Positions 10,001 to 15,961 of a stretch of DNA of 64,000 nt are shown piece by piece. The DNA comes from CBDCWQ01 sp965223435 (GTDB taxonomy: Bacteria > Myxococcota > Kuafuiibacteriia > Kuafuiibacteriales > Kuafuiibacteriaceae): NCBI GenBank assembly GCA_965223435.1, contig CBDCWQ010000023.1, positions 806,001 through 870,000 on the forward strand. The letters run 5' to 3'. Numbering within the stretch: the first letter of the stretch is position 1; each line of letters opens with the position of its first letter. Under the pieces are notes generated by a model. It worked only from the letters and a program-made list of their open reading frames with translations, did not search any database and was not told the origin of the DNA. The position numbers were made by a program, and so were the translations under genes.

Positions 10001-11538
10001 ATGAACCAGCCGGGGTTGGCTTGGGCCACGGTCAGCGGTGCGCTGAAGGACCCTCCTTTGGCCAATCGGTCGCTTCGGGCGTAGTGGATTTGGTCGGTAC
10101 CGGAATCGGATTCGCCACGCGCCACATACGTGAGATGGGTGTGGACCGCATCGGGTCCTCGTCCAATGGCCATCTCGGGGAGCGTGGGCCGATGGGGGCT
10201 TGCGGTGACGATACTCGGGGTTTCGAAGGTACCGGTCTTGGTGACTTGCTTCCTGGGTTGGGGACGAAGGGTGATGCGCGCGGAAGGAACGGATTCGAAA
10301 GAGACGTCTCCGGTTCCTGGGAGCACCGCGGTGATGAACCAGACGGTGGTCTCGGTCGATGGCAGGGGACCCTCGTACCTTGGGTCGCTGAGCGCAATGG
10401 GCTTCGGGTCCGGATGCCGATACAATCGATAGCTCGGCCGCACGCCTTTCGGGATGGGTCTTCCGTTGCTGAGGAGTCGAGGCGCTTGCCACTGGAAGGT
10501 GGCGCGGCCTCCGTGGGACCACGCCAGAATTGACCTCGGGGGCCTCGGGGCATGGTCACTGACAAACGGCTCTTCATGGACGGTGATCTCAATGGACTTT
10601 GTATGGGTGAGGCCCGCTCGGTCGAGGGCCACCAGTCTCAAGGGATGGGACCCCGCGGTCAGCGTCAGCGCGTGTTCGAAACGCCCTTCCTCCCAGGCGA
10701 TGCTCTGATGTTGTCCAGTCCTGAGGTTTGTGAGTTCGAGCCCTTCGAGGTGGCGGTCCCAAACCCGGCCGCTGAGGATGTAATGAGGGGTGTAAATGTC
10801 TTCGTGGGATGGCCCGTCGAGAAGAAGCGCCGGACCCTCTTGGTCGACTGAACTGTGGAGCCCGTGGCCCGGCGCAGGACGCGCCGGGGGGGCGACGTCC
10901 AAACCGGTGCCATGAGGAGGCTTCTGATTCAAGGGATCGGTGTCCGGGGATGGGCTTTCTTCCGGCGAGGGTTGCCGAACCCAGTAGACTTGCCCTTGGG
11001 CTAGGGTAGAACCGCTCGTCCACTCTTTTGGCGCACCGGTTTGTGCATCCCACGTCAGGACCGTCGCGGGTGCCAGGGCGTCCACGTGCAGGGGTTTCTT
11101 TGCCCAAATCAATGCAGGATGCGTGGAGGACAATGGGGCGAGGGAGGGGGGCTCCCTCGGGATGTCGGACTCGGAAGCGCTCGGGGCCACGTAGATCCAG
11201 TAGGGTGCATGGGGGTGAAGGCGCCGAGTCGGCCGAGGGCCGGACTCCCTTTTCTCTGGGGGCCGCGACGCGGACCGGGCGTCGTACGCGACCCAGCGGT
11301 GCGAGGGCAGATCGTTTAAAAGATTTTTGGCTTCGCCGCCCCCAAGGAGATGCCATCCAGCGGAGAGTTCCAAGATCCCCGTGCCGCCGACGGGTGGGGC
11401 TTCATGCCGTTCGGGGGCGCGGCCGCAACCCAAAAAGAGCGCCAGCAGGAGGTGTATGTTCCGGTGGCGCCCCTCGGCATGCCTTCGGCGCCCTTGAAAC
11501 GGGCGCTTCGGCACCCGTCGCTTTTCCCATCGCTTCAT
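1045..11538 (-). CDS. Giant modular exported protein 1 (3497 aa), probable lipoprotein; C-terminus of unknown function
   Basis: Function unknown. The ATG at 11538 has GGGGGG just upstream and begins a basic N-terminus followed by LLLALFLGC, a loose lipobox. Rough residues: 55-190 a module containing GWHLL and ending YWVRQ; 240-320 Ig-like; 335-440 FnIII-like; 465-1005 a beta-propeller-like region with an Asp-box (SLDRGQSW, near 906) and a CxxxxxCxC cluster near 635; 1150-1630 an alpha/alpha-toroid-like region (AEFDRVWTYTQGIALAQ, ARLVTGANAWAV, SAIDNCSWLSLSVDY, FPYSSRRMQDL); 1950-2200 a second helical repeat region (EPYYQTGMQFLALYAL); 2630-2670 an XRE-like helix-turn-helix; 2670-3497 unassigned, with a Pro-rich linker near 2960. 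It is paralogous to the giants at 15952 and 28551 up to the HTH. The toroid suggests a glycan-active or glycan-binding surface protein, but I see no proven catalytic residues. Confidence 0.85.
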   Translation of the reverse strand: MKRWEKRRVPKRPFQGRRRHAEGRHRNIHLLLALFLGCGRAPERHEAPPVGGTGILELSAGWHLLGGGEAKNLLNDLPSHRWVAYDARSASRPPEKRESGPRPTRRLHPHAPYWIYVAPSASESDIPREPPSLAPLSSTHPALIWAKKPLHVDALAPATVLTWDAQTGAPKEWTSGSTLAQGQVYWVRQPSPEESPSPDTDPLNQKPPHGTGLDVAPPARPAPGHGLHSSVDQEGPALLLDGPSHEDIYTPHYILSGRVWDRHLEGLELTNLRTGQHQSIAWEEGRFEHALTLTAGSHPLRLVALDRAGLTHTKSIEITVHEEPFVSDHAPRPPRSILAWSHGGRATFQWQAPRLLSNGRPIPKGVRPSYRLYRHPDPKPIALSDPRYEGPLPSTETTVWFITAVLPGTGDVSFESVPSARITLRPQPRKQVTKTGTFETPSIVTASPHRPTLPEMAIGRGPDAVHTHLTYVARGESDSGTDQIHYARSDRLAKGGSFSAPLTVAQANPGWFIQDVAIAAHREAVAIVWLAIQERGPDEGPAKSRVYAIQSQEAGYGFDETPMVVHESTGWKRGIDVGIDIHGDLHLVWGEAHRALYVKNLEGPPRSVFDETKRSINDEVVRYRRLYPASNCTDDHACDCLEPVPESYSLALEPNPQNGGAPFGLYLERTERNYVEHPSLHLDDQQITIAVRQTRSFDNRPVKNPNWAGRFGPYRQLAGPRTPEKALACPLLGAVARPEGFRQALRRHALDCNGMDNQWREADPSRTFYLVEGSWDERDHIKVAQRPLSPNAWSRVTTKTVRVPKLVGNFVHVVDEEREVEEGWRQGVWKDDTFLRWRINRVDTFDRQETASVSCDDPSTSLPLAEWGPAYPKVSGNKGGQLTVIYEKGPSHNPNAATGNPLMVARSLDRGQSWSSPEKWAQGYLPDAAFAADDTRAAVFYQAGNAGQPGSIQALVMPQKGEPSTPRPHLLSGQQAQPIHHRSHGQGADRLENAPRVVSHQGLLLATWVEAPKGEHDAPRIVTTRARITPEPETARFVLTAPSRTASGQSTPGAIECVDAFHMLSNRCAPTDAKTPPHQAIWAEASPHGAPTPAALEALRQAHPWVHLAAAEVDGPASSPTPHAELATSSEAPMLEAPSAAGNHARAQTLRDALFNPELGAQLEYLGDEDNDDTRYLAEFDRVWTYTQGIALAQYTRTRDPRAAPLAHFLCQHAERGQNGDGEAVIFGWPFSWNTRSDDWADARLVTGANAWAVHGLGTFITHRAFLDLNKDGQESLVACYFEALRGLEPHQNAGLMTAGRTTLGLVNQDEPHILGLEEPGIGWAYYEVLDAIGYRRYNPEDPPVVSRFAPGDPQSILEPRTLTAADFDALKVPTPATHVVTEHNLDQLSVLNHALKHWETIRSRAKPEYHPFEDALKRWRNRLRDAIFDKLWDPANERFITGGHFEGQSFHPSPVSAIDNCSWLSLSVDYPSLEEDHITKLEQCLDYTIAAFVKELPYQGQTYRGTHYFPNSFSDPYITPSNDHETLYHLEATAGLILGLKRFVDAHPEREQSSAFAQELDVLYTDMNRFVRDHGFPYSSRRMQDLMTVLDSSTAAIWFIDVYDEIQGGVRDLDRPLANYARGVDVRRAQTVIDDAWEALKGRALHNFEDRLFTAYAGPRLEDGRRDPAWGAYIGEGDPAQYRVRLWITEAGHERLATSSIRQVPGGDAPPMTEIADVPVNTTAVWVEAFARKRPPEGLLSHLNPWGLFDEVEIVLKGRVRDPPGSARTLMLTLIIDDVEWFVSLYHVGDSGEFEFAYPAGQEGFPNPTIDEEGWAPTAPGNRPLYQREDGQWTDVPPPGVEPEPIHNLPSTKADIQAVPVARLMSPTAPHIRASSVYRFGDYRGWEHLPWTAGAGVWSFHHRFGGHHRYEIIDISQGLGGVEDSLRGDTAAVGPVVSRRLAKSERPVTLLEDQALAIFAARQRRQRIHLNRVGSDSTWFREWSKALMSALETRTYDGEEYLQFPYFFDSETGTAIEPYYQTGMQFLALYALSSYEQYFKWTDAINAKLARLALSIRDLYGVSESDGRLLTEGGDPTAARSALGLEKRSLELETPPILHEKTGFPRTPILSLTDHIFAWVSVKHLGSILFHGDRETAHFLMRWADELYVAIVNDFWDAERGRLIPFLQLLPDGTTTKVESDVVHRGTAALYALALFHSQSMSETVLFRWKEAITWVAENEAPDAAPAWSADSNLLQSPLLPVLAQRAAARLDARLEELAWHEFGSLVPGASPSITELAGLAILEEPVGLFGHGAGHMFFTLPPSTEPFDLPAFADLDVRLPDSSGVNIPDLNEVRDRLRYRYTETLAGLLMSDQNDHVFDTLLHRLMNIGSAYDLYVQKVSVRDWPQTVLSTPQEDRLLETVHELRTLCEGTRLLGTSPDLRPLVGVSCEEASEGFQAALQKRLGPKPVTSLTLEHPNTDLGFELIQLARVVTMPRPRDFSVARFGNLDVDETDKRESTIYAMLAHEDSMADQAGGTLSNKLRRLWTQAAEKTVTTVTPPYYFTPEIDLIALKNSASPNYWHRTAIELRAIEKHEKTPRFHTGAISPQVALDQLLYAQPTWIPGGAFIISDEADYAFFQENVRQLRRFINRYHSGNLPDLAETAGLTPLRVHLMMRTGRITESDFDRLANAARLPPDEKDTTKSSFVFTPEDNMPSNDEDRSSSKHSEKLGTTELAGLGPPGVIATKSRTLVLKELARHFDDLLALPPELAAVTAVAPSVLSYAASLGLEVDPGLLGVFVGSAPPSPHAWEPVGLVRGEDLLAPFGTYLKDEDVLRTTVPVYTSTDLGRDPLLGPSILMNDDRIYHVTIDWMGVDQTPFGSLGILTFEDGALFEVHALKSAHPQSDILAAFVKNHLRMKKAEESLSFLPDAMKAQILFWIELTIRGEFSQKEAERYAHFRTPPVTYMANAPGVEDSPPPSNPTESTDTLKQEASKLPDASAHPSPELPLQPIGVVPPKEPQLGDGYGKSTQLMTLAALLRVSGMYVYSTAIPTSLKEHKRLTSPKNRAQTFILRNFAGLASVFLGTNKDMVQAVQTNFYEARHDLMNIHPVVDQALTPYPERSTAAIIEKLYALHKEELSPAKEKAGLWVPLHTVNPETGKGGPVLIGFSAFAEGLFGPNIRPRWGPPEENPNTLDPEIHEAKFPGPFAIIDVIPDPSAGALFETKRLYQPSQPFVRLENALLSMTLGQTYFVPACRVCRVPIEKTSAARVIDAMQTQFDDAFGVAKVIDDVFLPYRSIDLLAIKKKDPEEAFRVMSGQTGAALFGTALFLAFVPAIAKADGNTFEFEAEAIQIFMSSDWQVDRVLLKDVLKDLSPFELAPGPKPTVTLESYLRFLEDQWKEHLRMPQAGQTPLNPQETALNPQHRAALGFEPQAAAINTFNPINAFMHRTLQDDDERALYIATLNGPDTVQILRFWKEDATYPNGRMYFTPNQSVEEWNYWLLDEPNPTSAPDGD

Positions 11539-11717
11539 GGAGGTCCCCCCTCGATGCTTTTCTTGCACCAAGTCCGCACCCGAAAGCTACCGGTGGGGCG
11601 GTGTCAAGAGGCATGGCGAGAGATCAGAACGGTGAGGTGGGTTTCCCCTTCTGAGAAGCGCGCGCGGGCAAATTCTCAATCGTCGCGCTTTTCAGATCGA
11701 GGAGCAGAAAAATGGGG

Positions 11718-12563
11718 TCATGAGGCTCCCGCTGCGGTCCGGTCGATTTGTTTCTTGATGGTTTCTTCGATAAAGACCCTGTTTGAGAGGGTCACCGTGC
11801 CTGTGTCTTGCTCGAGGACGACTGCGGTTGGGGTGATGGAACGGAGGGTTCCTGTTTCGCCTTTGACCTCGATGGTGTCACCGATTCGGAATACCTTTCT
11901 CGCATAAAATCCGGCGAGCATGTTGCGGGTGATGTCGCGGGTCCCCAGCCCAAAAGAAAGGCCAAAGGCAAGCGCTGCCCCGGCGAGAATTCCGGCGGAC
12001 AGCAAACGGATGATATCGGTGTCAAGTTTGAGCTGGCCAACGGCCATCACACCGATGACAAAGATGATTCCGCCCGATACGATGTTGCCCAGCGAAGAGG
12101 CAAAATCAATCCCCGCGTTTTTGGCGTTTTGGGTGATGATACGACCGGAAAATTGCGCTGCCGTACCGCCGAAAACCAAGATCACGATGGCGGCACCCAG
12201 GTTAGGGAGATAGCCCAGGAATGACCCGATGGCCTCTGAAATGACCGTGAGCCCCAAAGCGTCGCATGCGGTTCGGGTAAACAAGACCAGCAACAAGAAA
12301 TAAACAACTCGAGGGACCAGTTCGCTCAGCTGGGACCGAACGCCCATGCGATCGATCATTTGTCGGATGCCTACTTTGGCTGAAAGGCTATCGATTTTGA
12401 TGCGGGCCAGAACCACCTGGAAAACCCGCGCGATGATTTTTGCCACGAACAGCGCGCCAATAAACAGGAGGATTCCCGTTGCGATTTTGGGGATCCACGC
12501 GGCAGCGGTCTCGAAAAACTCAGTGAATGACGAAGTGAGGCTGTTGATAACCTTGTCGAGCAT
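11718..12563 (-). CDS. MscS-family small-conductance mechanosensitive channel (281 aa)
   Basis: Inner-membrane channel that relieves turgor on hypo-osmotic shock. Several hydrophobic segments precede a conserved channel block: residues around 190-260 contain GLSFGLGTRDITRNMLAG, the pore-lining and beta-domain junction typical of the family, then FRIGDTIEVKGETGTL and a C-terminal beta segment ending in the nucleotide-like NRVFIEE. The longer reading from 12617 runs into the upstream gene. I chose the ATG at 12563 because AAAGGAT sits 4 nt before it. The start lies 2 nt after the stop of the 75-aa gene and the ribosome binding site is inside that gene's end, so the three genes 13416-11718 form one operon headed by an ECF sigma factor. 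Confidence 0.92.
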   Translation of the reverse strand: MLDKVINSLTSSFTEFFETAAAWIPKIATGILLFIGALFVAKIIARVFQVVLARIKIDSLSAKVGIRQMIDRMGVRSQLSELVPRVVYFLLLVLFTRTACDALGLTVISEAIGSFLGYLPNLGAAIVILVFGGTAAQFSGRIITQNAKNAGIDFASSLGNIVSGGIIFVIGVMAVGQLKLDTDIIRLLSAGILAGAALAFGLSFGLGTRDITRNMLAGFYARKVFRIGDTIEVKGETGTLRSITPTAVVLEQDTGTVTLSNRVFIEETIKKQIDRTAAGAS

Positions 12564-12565
12564 GT

Positions 12566-12793
12566 TTATCCTTTGGGGTCTGTGCGTTGAAAACCGAGTG
12601 CTTCGAAGAGGGTACAAACGTACTCTACCAAGACCTTGGTCCAGCCGTGGTAGGGCACCTCGGCGATTTGCGAAGCGAGTTGTCGTCTGAAGATCGTCCG
12701 ACGAACGCGCTCTACAAAACGTGCCTCGGGGAGATCCTCGAGGGCTTTGAGATCGAGGGGGCGGTCCGTCCCGTTGTCCAAGTCGTCCGTCAT
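12566..12793 (-). CDS. Small acidic/basic protein between ECF sigma factor and MscS; candidate sigma regulator
   Basis: A 75-aa protein with no family I recognise. The N-terminal third is acidic (MTDDLDNGTDRPLDLKALED), the middle is basic and helical (ARFVERVRRTIFRRQLASQI), and the end is mildly hydrophobic but too short for a confident membrane helix. Its ATG shares one base with the sigma factor's stop (TGATG), so translation is probably coupled. Genes in this position after ECF sigma factors often encode anti-sigma factors; this one would be unusually short and apparently soluble. Role is inferred from position only. Confidence 0.75.
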   Translation of the reverse strand: MTDDLDNGTDRPLDLKALEDLPEARFVERVRRTIFRRQLASQIAEVPYHGWTKVLVEYVCTLFEALGFQRTDPKG

Positions 12794-13416
12794 CAGGTCA
12801 ACTCATTCGCGCCGGCTCTGGGCTCGAGTTCTTGGTAGCGGCGACGAAAGGCCTCTCGACCGCGTTTGATGCGCATCTTGGTCGCCGATAACGTGATGCC
12901 GAGCTTTTGGGAGATCTCTTCGTAGCTGAGGCCATCCAGATCGCGGAGCACCACGGGTATGCGGAGCGTGTCACCCAGGCTATCGAGCACGTACGTGATT
13001 CTTGCTTGTTCTTGGGTTCGACCGACCATTTGTTCAGCCACAGGCGGTGTCTGCATTTCAGGCCTCGCCTCGATACTGGGGTCCACCATGTCCACGTGGG
13101 TTCTTTTTCGGTTCTTCGCCACATAGTTGAGGCAGTGGTTGATCTTGATTCTCTGCAGCCAGGTTTTGAATGTGGCTCGGTGTTCGAATTTTTCGATGCC
13201 AAAGAACGCCTTCACAAAAACTTCTTGGGCGAGGTCCTCGGCATCTTGAGGGGCTCCAGTCATGTGTCTACAGTTGGCTTGGATATGGCCTTGGTGGCGG
13301 GCCACCAAGGTTTCGAACGCCCAAAGGTCATCCCGAGGCCCCGAAACGGTGCGCTCGACGAGCTCTTCGTCGGCCATCGCACCCAGGCTCTTCTTGGTGG
13401 GCCTTCCTTTGTCCAT
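12793..13416 (-). CDS. ECF-type RNA polymerase sigma factor (207 aa)
   Basis: Sigma-70 family regulator of the extracytoplasmic-function type. Region 2 spans about residues 35-105, with DAEDLAQEVFVKAF and the promoter-melting segment FKTWLQRIKINHCLNY. Region 4 spans about 140-195, with LSYEEISQKLGITLSATKMRIKRG as the helix-turn-helix. Sigma regions 1.1 and 3 are absent, as expected for the group. The ATG at 13416 has AGGAAGG close upstream; an internal ATG at residue 14 is a weaker alternative. It is co-oriented and coupled with a 75-aa gene and an MscS channel, which suggests control of an envelope or osmotic response. No clear self-promoter was resolved upstream. Confidence 0.93.
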   Translation of the reverse strand: MDKGRPTKKSLGAMADEELVERTVSGPRDDLWAFETLVARHQGHIQANCRHMTGAPQDAEDLAQEVFVKAFFGIEKFEHRATFKTWLQRIKINHCLNYVAKNRKRTHVDMVDPSIEARPEMQTPPVAEQMVGRTQEQARITYVLDSLGDTLRIPVVLRDLDGLSYEEISQKLGITLSATKMRIKRGREAFRRRYQELEPRAGANELT

Positions 13417-13793
13417 GCCTTCCTATCGTTGGCGAACCCTTCGACCAGAGCTCTGCCCCAAAAGTCACATCCGCACGCGTGGCCGCTGGCCGACAAGAAA
13501 ATCCAGTCGTTCTGACCCGTTCCGGGGCCTTTTCTGCCCCCGCCGGCACACGGTCCTCGTCTTATCCTCACCTGGGGTTCGATAGGGAGCCCTTCGTTGC
13601 TGGCGTGCGGCCTGGAAAATCAGCTTCGCCCTCCTGCCGGGGGCCCGGCGGACAGGGTGAGAACTATGGGAATTTACCCTGTTTGTCTCGCGGCTGCGAT
13701 GGGCAGGCCGCCCGTCGGGTTGTGTTGTCGGTGGCAAGCCGCCAAGCTCAGCCGGTGTCGACCGAGGGTGTGAGCCCCAGCGTGCCGCGGAAA
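13417..13793. other. Divergent intergenic region, sigma factor / glycosyltransferase
   Basis: 377 bp that should hold the promoters of both divergent genes. I see no convincing -35/-10 pair, RNA gene or repeat. Open frames here on both strands have no recognisable protein character. Confidence 0.6.
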
Positions 13794-15932
13794 ATGCCTG
13801 GCATGGAGTATCTGGACAGGGTTCCCCAGTCTGCGATCCTTCTTTTTGGCATTCAGCTTGAGCGAAACGCTGCGTACCAGTCTTTCAAACAGCGGTTTCC
13901 CGGAGCCCAGCACTTGAGCTTGGACGGAGGCCTCAAAAAAAACCTCAAGGGAAAAAAGAGGGGACAACGGACCTGGCAAGCCATCGAAGACCTCAAAAAA
14001 GCCCAACCCCAGGTCATCTTGGTGGTGCAAAACTACCGCTATCTCAAACTTTTGGCATTGACCGCCTCGGGCGCGATCGTTCTCGTCTATCGGGCCGGAC
14101 GCATCACCCCCTTTGGGCTGCTTGGGGCTGCCATACCCATGGAGCGCACCTTGCGGGCGCGCGCCCAAAACGGAGCCCGTCGCCTTTTGAGCACGGTGCT
14201 CAAACCCAAGGTTCCTGAGCCCATCGGCGCGGGAAACGATTACAGTTTCATCAAGCGTCGGGTCAAGACCGACTCCCCTGCATCTTGGCACCTGAAGCTT
14301 TCGGTGGTGATTCCCGTCTACAACCGCAAAGCGGTTCTCGACAAAACGCTGGCGGGTCTTTGTCTTCAGACCTACCCCAAGGACCTGTTTGAGGTCATCG
14401 TCAGCGATGATGGGAGCTCAGACAACCCCAACTCTGTCATCGACCGGTATCGTGACCGGCTCAACATACGTTACGTTTGCCAAGAAGATCTCGGTTTCCG
14501 AGCCGCCAAAGCGCGCAACCGGGCCATTTTGGCGGCCGACGGTGAGGTGATCGTATGCCTTGATTGCGATATGCTGCCACCGCCTGGGTACCTCGCTGCC
14601 ATGGCAAGGTGGTTTCACGTATACGACGGCCCCCTTGCGGTGATAGGCTACCGGAAGTTTGTCAACACCGATGATGTGAACGCCGATGAGATTCTCGCCG
14701 ACTTCGGGGTGGTGCATCGCCTCCCACCGGTGCCCGCACCGCTTGCCATTCGCGTCAGAGATCGCCCCTATGAGGACTGGAGGGTTGCGTCCACCGAGAA
14801 GTCAGAAGGCTTGAAGACCCACCGCGTCCCGTATAGCGTATGCGCTTCGGGCAATGTGGCTTTTGGGCGTCAGTTGGCGCTTGATGCCGGGCTTTTTGAC
14901 GAGGCTTTTTGCCAGTGGGGTGGAGAGGATATGGCTTTTGCCTATCAGCTTTATCGCCGTGGTGCGTACTTCGTCTACGAACCCCGCGCCGATGCGTACC
15001 ACCAAGACCATCCGGACTACGCCCGCCGCGCCGAATCGCAAAAAGCGTCGCGCAGGATGCTGGGTAGACGGGTGCCGTTTTGGCGAAAATTTGTCGAGGA
15101 CCGCGAAGGCCCCTTCGAGGGCCCAAAGGTTTCGGTCTACATACCGGCCTACAACTGTGATGCCTGGCTGGTACGCACCATCGAAAGCGCCCTTTGCCAG
15201 ACGCTCGAAGACCTCGAAGTCTGCGTATGCAACGATGGCTCGACCGACCGAACGCAAGAGGTGCTTGAGACGCACTATGGCAGTCATCCGCGGGTTCGCT
15301 TTGTGACTCAAGAAAACCAGGGCATCGCCGCTGCGTCTCGAGCCGCGGTTGATTTGTGCCGAGGGGAGTACATTCTTCAACTGGACTCTGACGACGAACT
15401 TTTACCCTACGCGGCCGAGACGCTGGCCGCGGTCCTTGACAGCGATGTCTCTATCGCATTGGCGTACGGCGGTTTCGAAATTCACGATCCCGGGGGCCTC
15501 CTGTATGAAAAAAAAGAGTCGGTGCCTCAAGCTTTTGACAGCTTTGATCTCCTTCTTGGCTGCGTGACCTCCGCGCCGCGGATGTTTCGGGCCCGAGACT
15601 ACTACCGCACCGAGGGCTTCGACCGTTCTTTGCTCAATGCCGTGGACTACGATATCTACCTGAAATTGGCAGAACAGGGCCGCGTACAGGCGGTTCCTGA
15701 GGTTCTTTACCGCTACTACGTGCACGGTCAAAACACCTCATTTCGTGAGCGCGCCACCCAGTTCAAGAACCATCGCAAGGTGGTCGAAAACGCGCTCAAA
15801 CGGCGGGGACTGGACTGGGAGATTACCGTGCCGGATCCGTCTCGGCCGCGGGGGCTGCGTTTACACCCACCCGGGGGCCTGTTCCGCAGCGCGCTCACCC
15901 ATCTGGCGTTTATGGTCGCGGAGTCGAAGTAG
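13794..15932 (+). CDS. Tandem GT-A (GT2) glycosyltransferase with unassigned N-terminal domain (712 aa)
   Basis: Predicted cytoplasmic enzyme adding two sugars from nucleotide-sugar donors to a surface polysaccharide or glycan. Residues 1-145 (starting near PQSAILLFGIQLERNAA) match nothing I recognise. Residues 165-430 form the first GT-A domain: LSVVIPVYNRKAVLDKT, VSDDGSSDN, the metal-binding DCDM, and CQWGGEDMAFAYQL, the ED motif of the galactosyltransferase C-terminal type. Residues 445-690 form a second: VSVYIPAYNC, VCNDGSTDRT, DSDDELLP. The two-domain layout resembles chondroitin/heparosan-type synthases. The frame is open back to 13170, but that overlaps the sigma gene. The ATG at 13794 is my choice; 13803 or an upstream GTG is possible, as none has a good Shine-Dalgarno. 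It converges with giant gene 2. Confidence 0.88.
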   Translation: MPGMEYLDRVPQSAILLFGIQLERNAAYQSFKQRFPGAQHLSLDGGLKKNLKGKKRGQRTWQAIEDLKKAQPQVILVVQNYRYLKLLALTASGAIVLVYRAGRITPFGLLGAAIPMERTLRARAQNGARRLLSTVLKPKVPEPIGAGNDYSFIKRRVKTDSPASWHLKLSVVIPVYNRKAVLDKTLAGLCLQTYPKDLFEVIVSDDGSSDNPNSVIDRYRDRLNIRYVCQEDLGFRAAKARNRAILAADGEVIVCLDCDMLPPPGYLAAMARWFHVYDGPLAVIGYRKFVNTDDVNADEILADFGVVHRLPPVPAPLAIRVRDRPYEDWRVASTEKSEGLKTHRVPYSVCASGNVAFGRQLALDAGLFDEAFCQWGGEDMAFAYQLYRRGAYFVYEPRADAYHQDHPDYARRAESQKASRRMLGRRVPFWRKFVEDREGPFEGPKVSVYIPAYNCDAWLVRTIESALCQTLEDLEVCVCNDGSTDRTQEVLETHYGSHPRVRFVTQENQGIAAASRAAVDLCRGEYILQLDSDDELLPYAAETLAAVLDSDVSIALAYGGFEIHDPGGLLYEKKESVPQAFDSFDLLLGCVTSAPRMFRARDYYRTEGFDRSLLNAVDYDIYLKLAEQGRVQAVPEVLYRYYVHGQNTSFRERATQFKNHRKVVENALKRRGLDWEITVPDPSRPRGLRLHPPGGLFRSALTHLAFMVAESK

Positions 15933-15934
15933 AC

Positions 15935-15961
15935 GCCCCTGATCCATGGGATCAGTCGGGG
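15935..15961. terminator. Convergent hairpin between glycosyltransferase and giant gene 2
   Basis: CCCC, then CTGATCC-ATG-GGATCAG, then CGGGG: a 7-bp perfect stem with a 3-nt loop and flanking C/G runs. It occupies the 19-bp gap between two convergent genes and overlaps the last codons and stop (15952-15954) of giant gene 2. A bidirectional terminator fits the placement, though there is no strong U-tract on either strand. Confidence 0.5.

Noticed and set aside
13170..13793. Extended N-terminus of the glycosyltransferase frame
   Set aside because: It would overlap the ECF sigma gene by about 250 bp, and the added 208 residues have shadow-like Arg/Pro/Ser composition.
15700..15951. Possible immunity gene downstream of giant 2
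   Set aside because: The only minus-strand frames here (for example 15728-15976) lie antisense to the glycosyltransferase C-terminus and overlap the giant 2 stop; no protein character.
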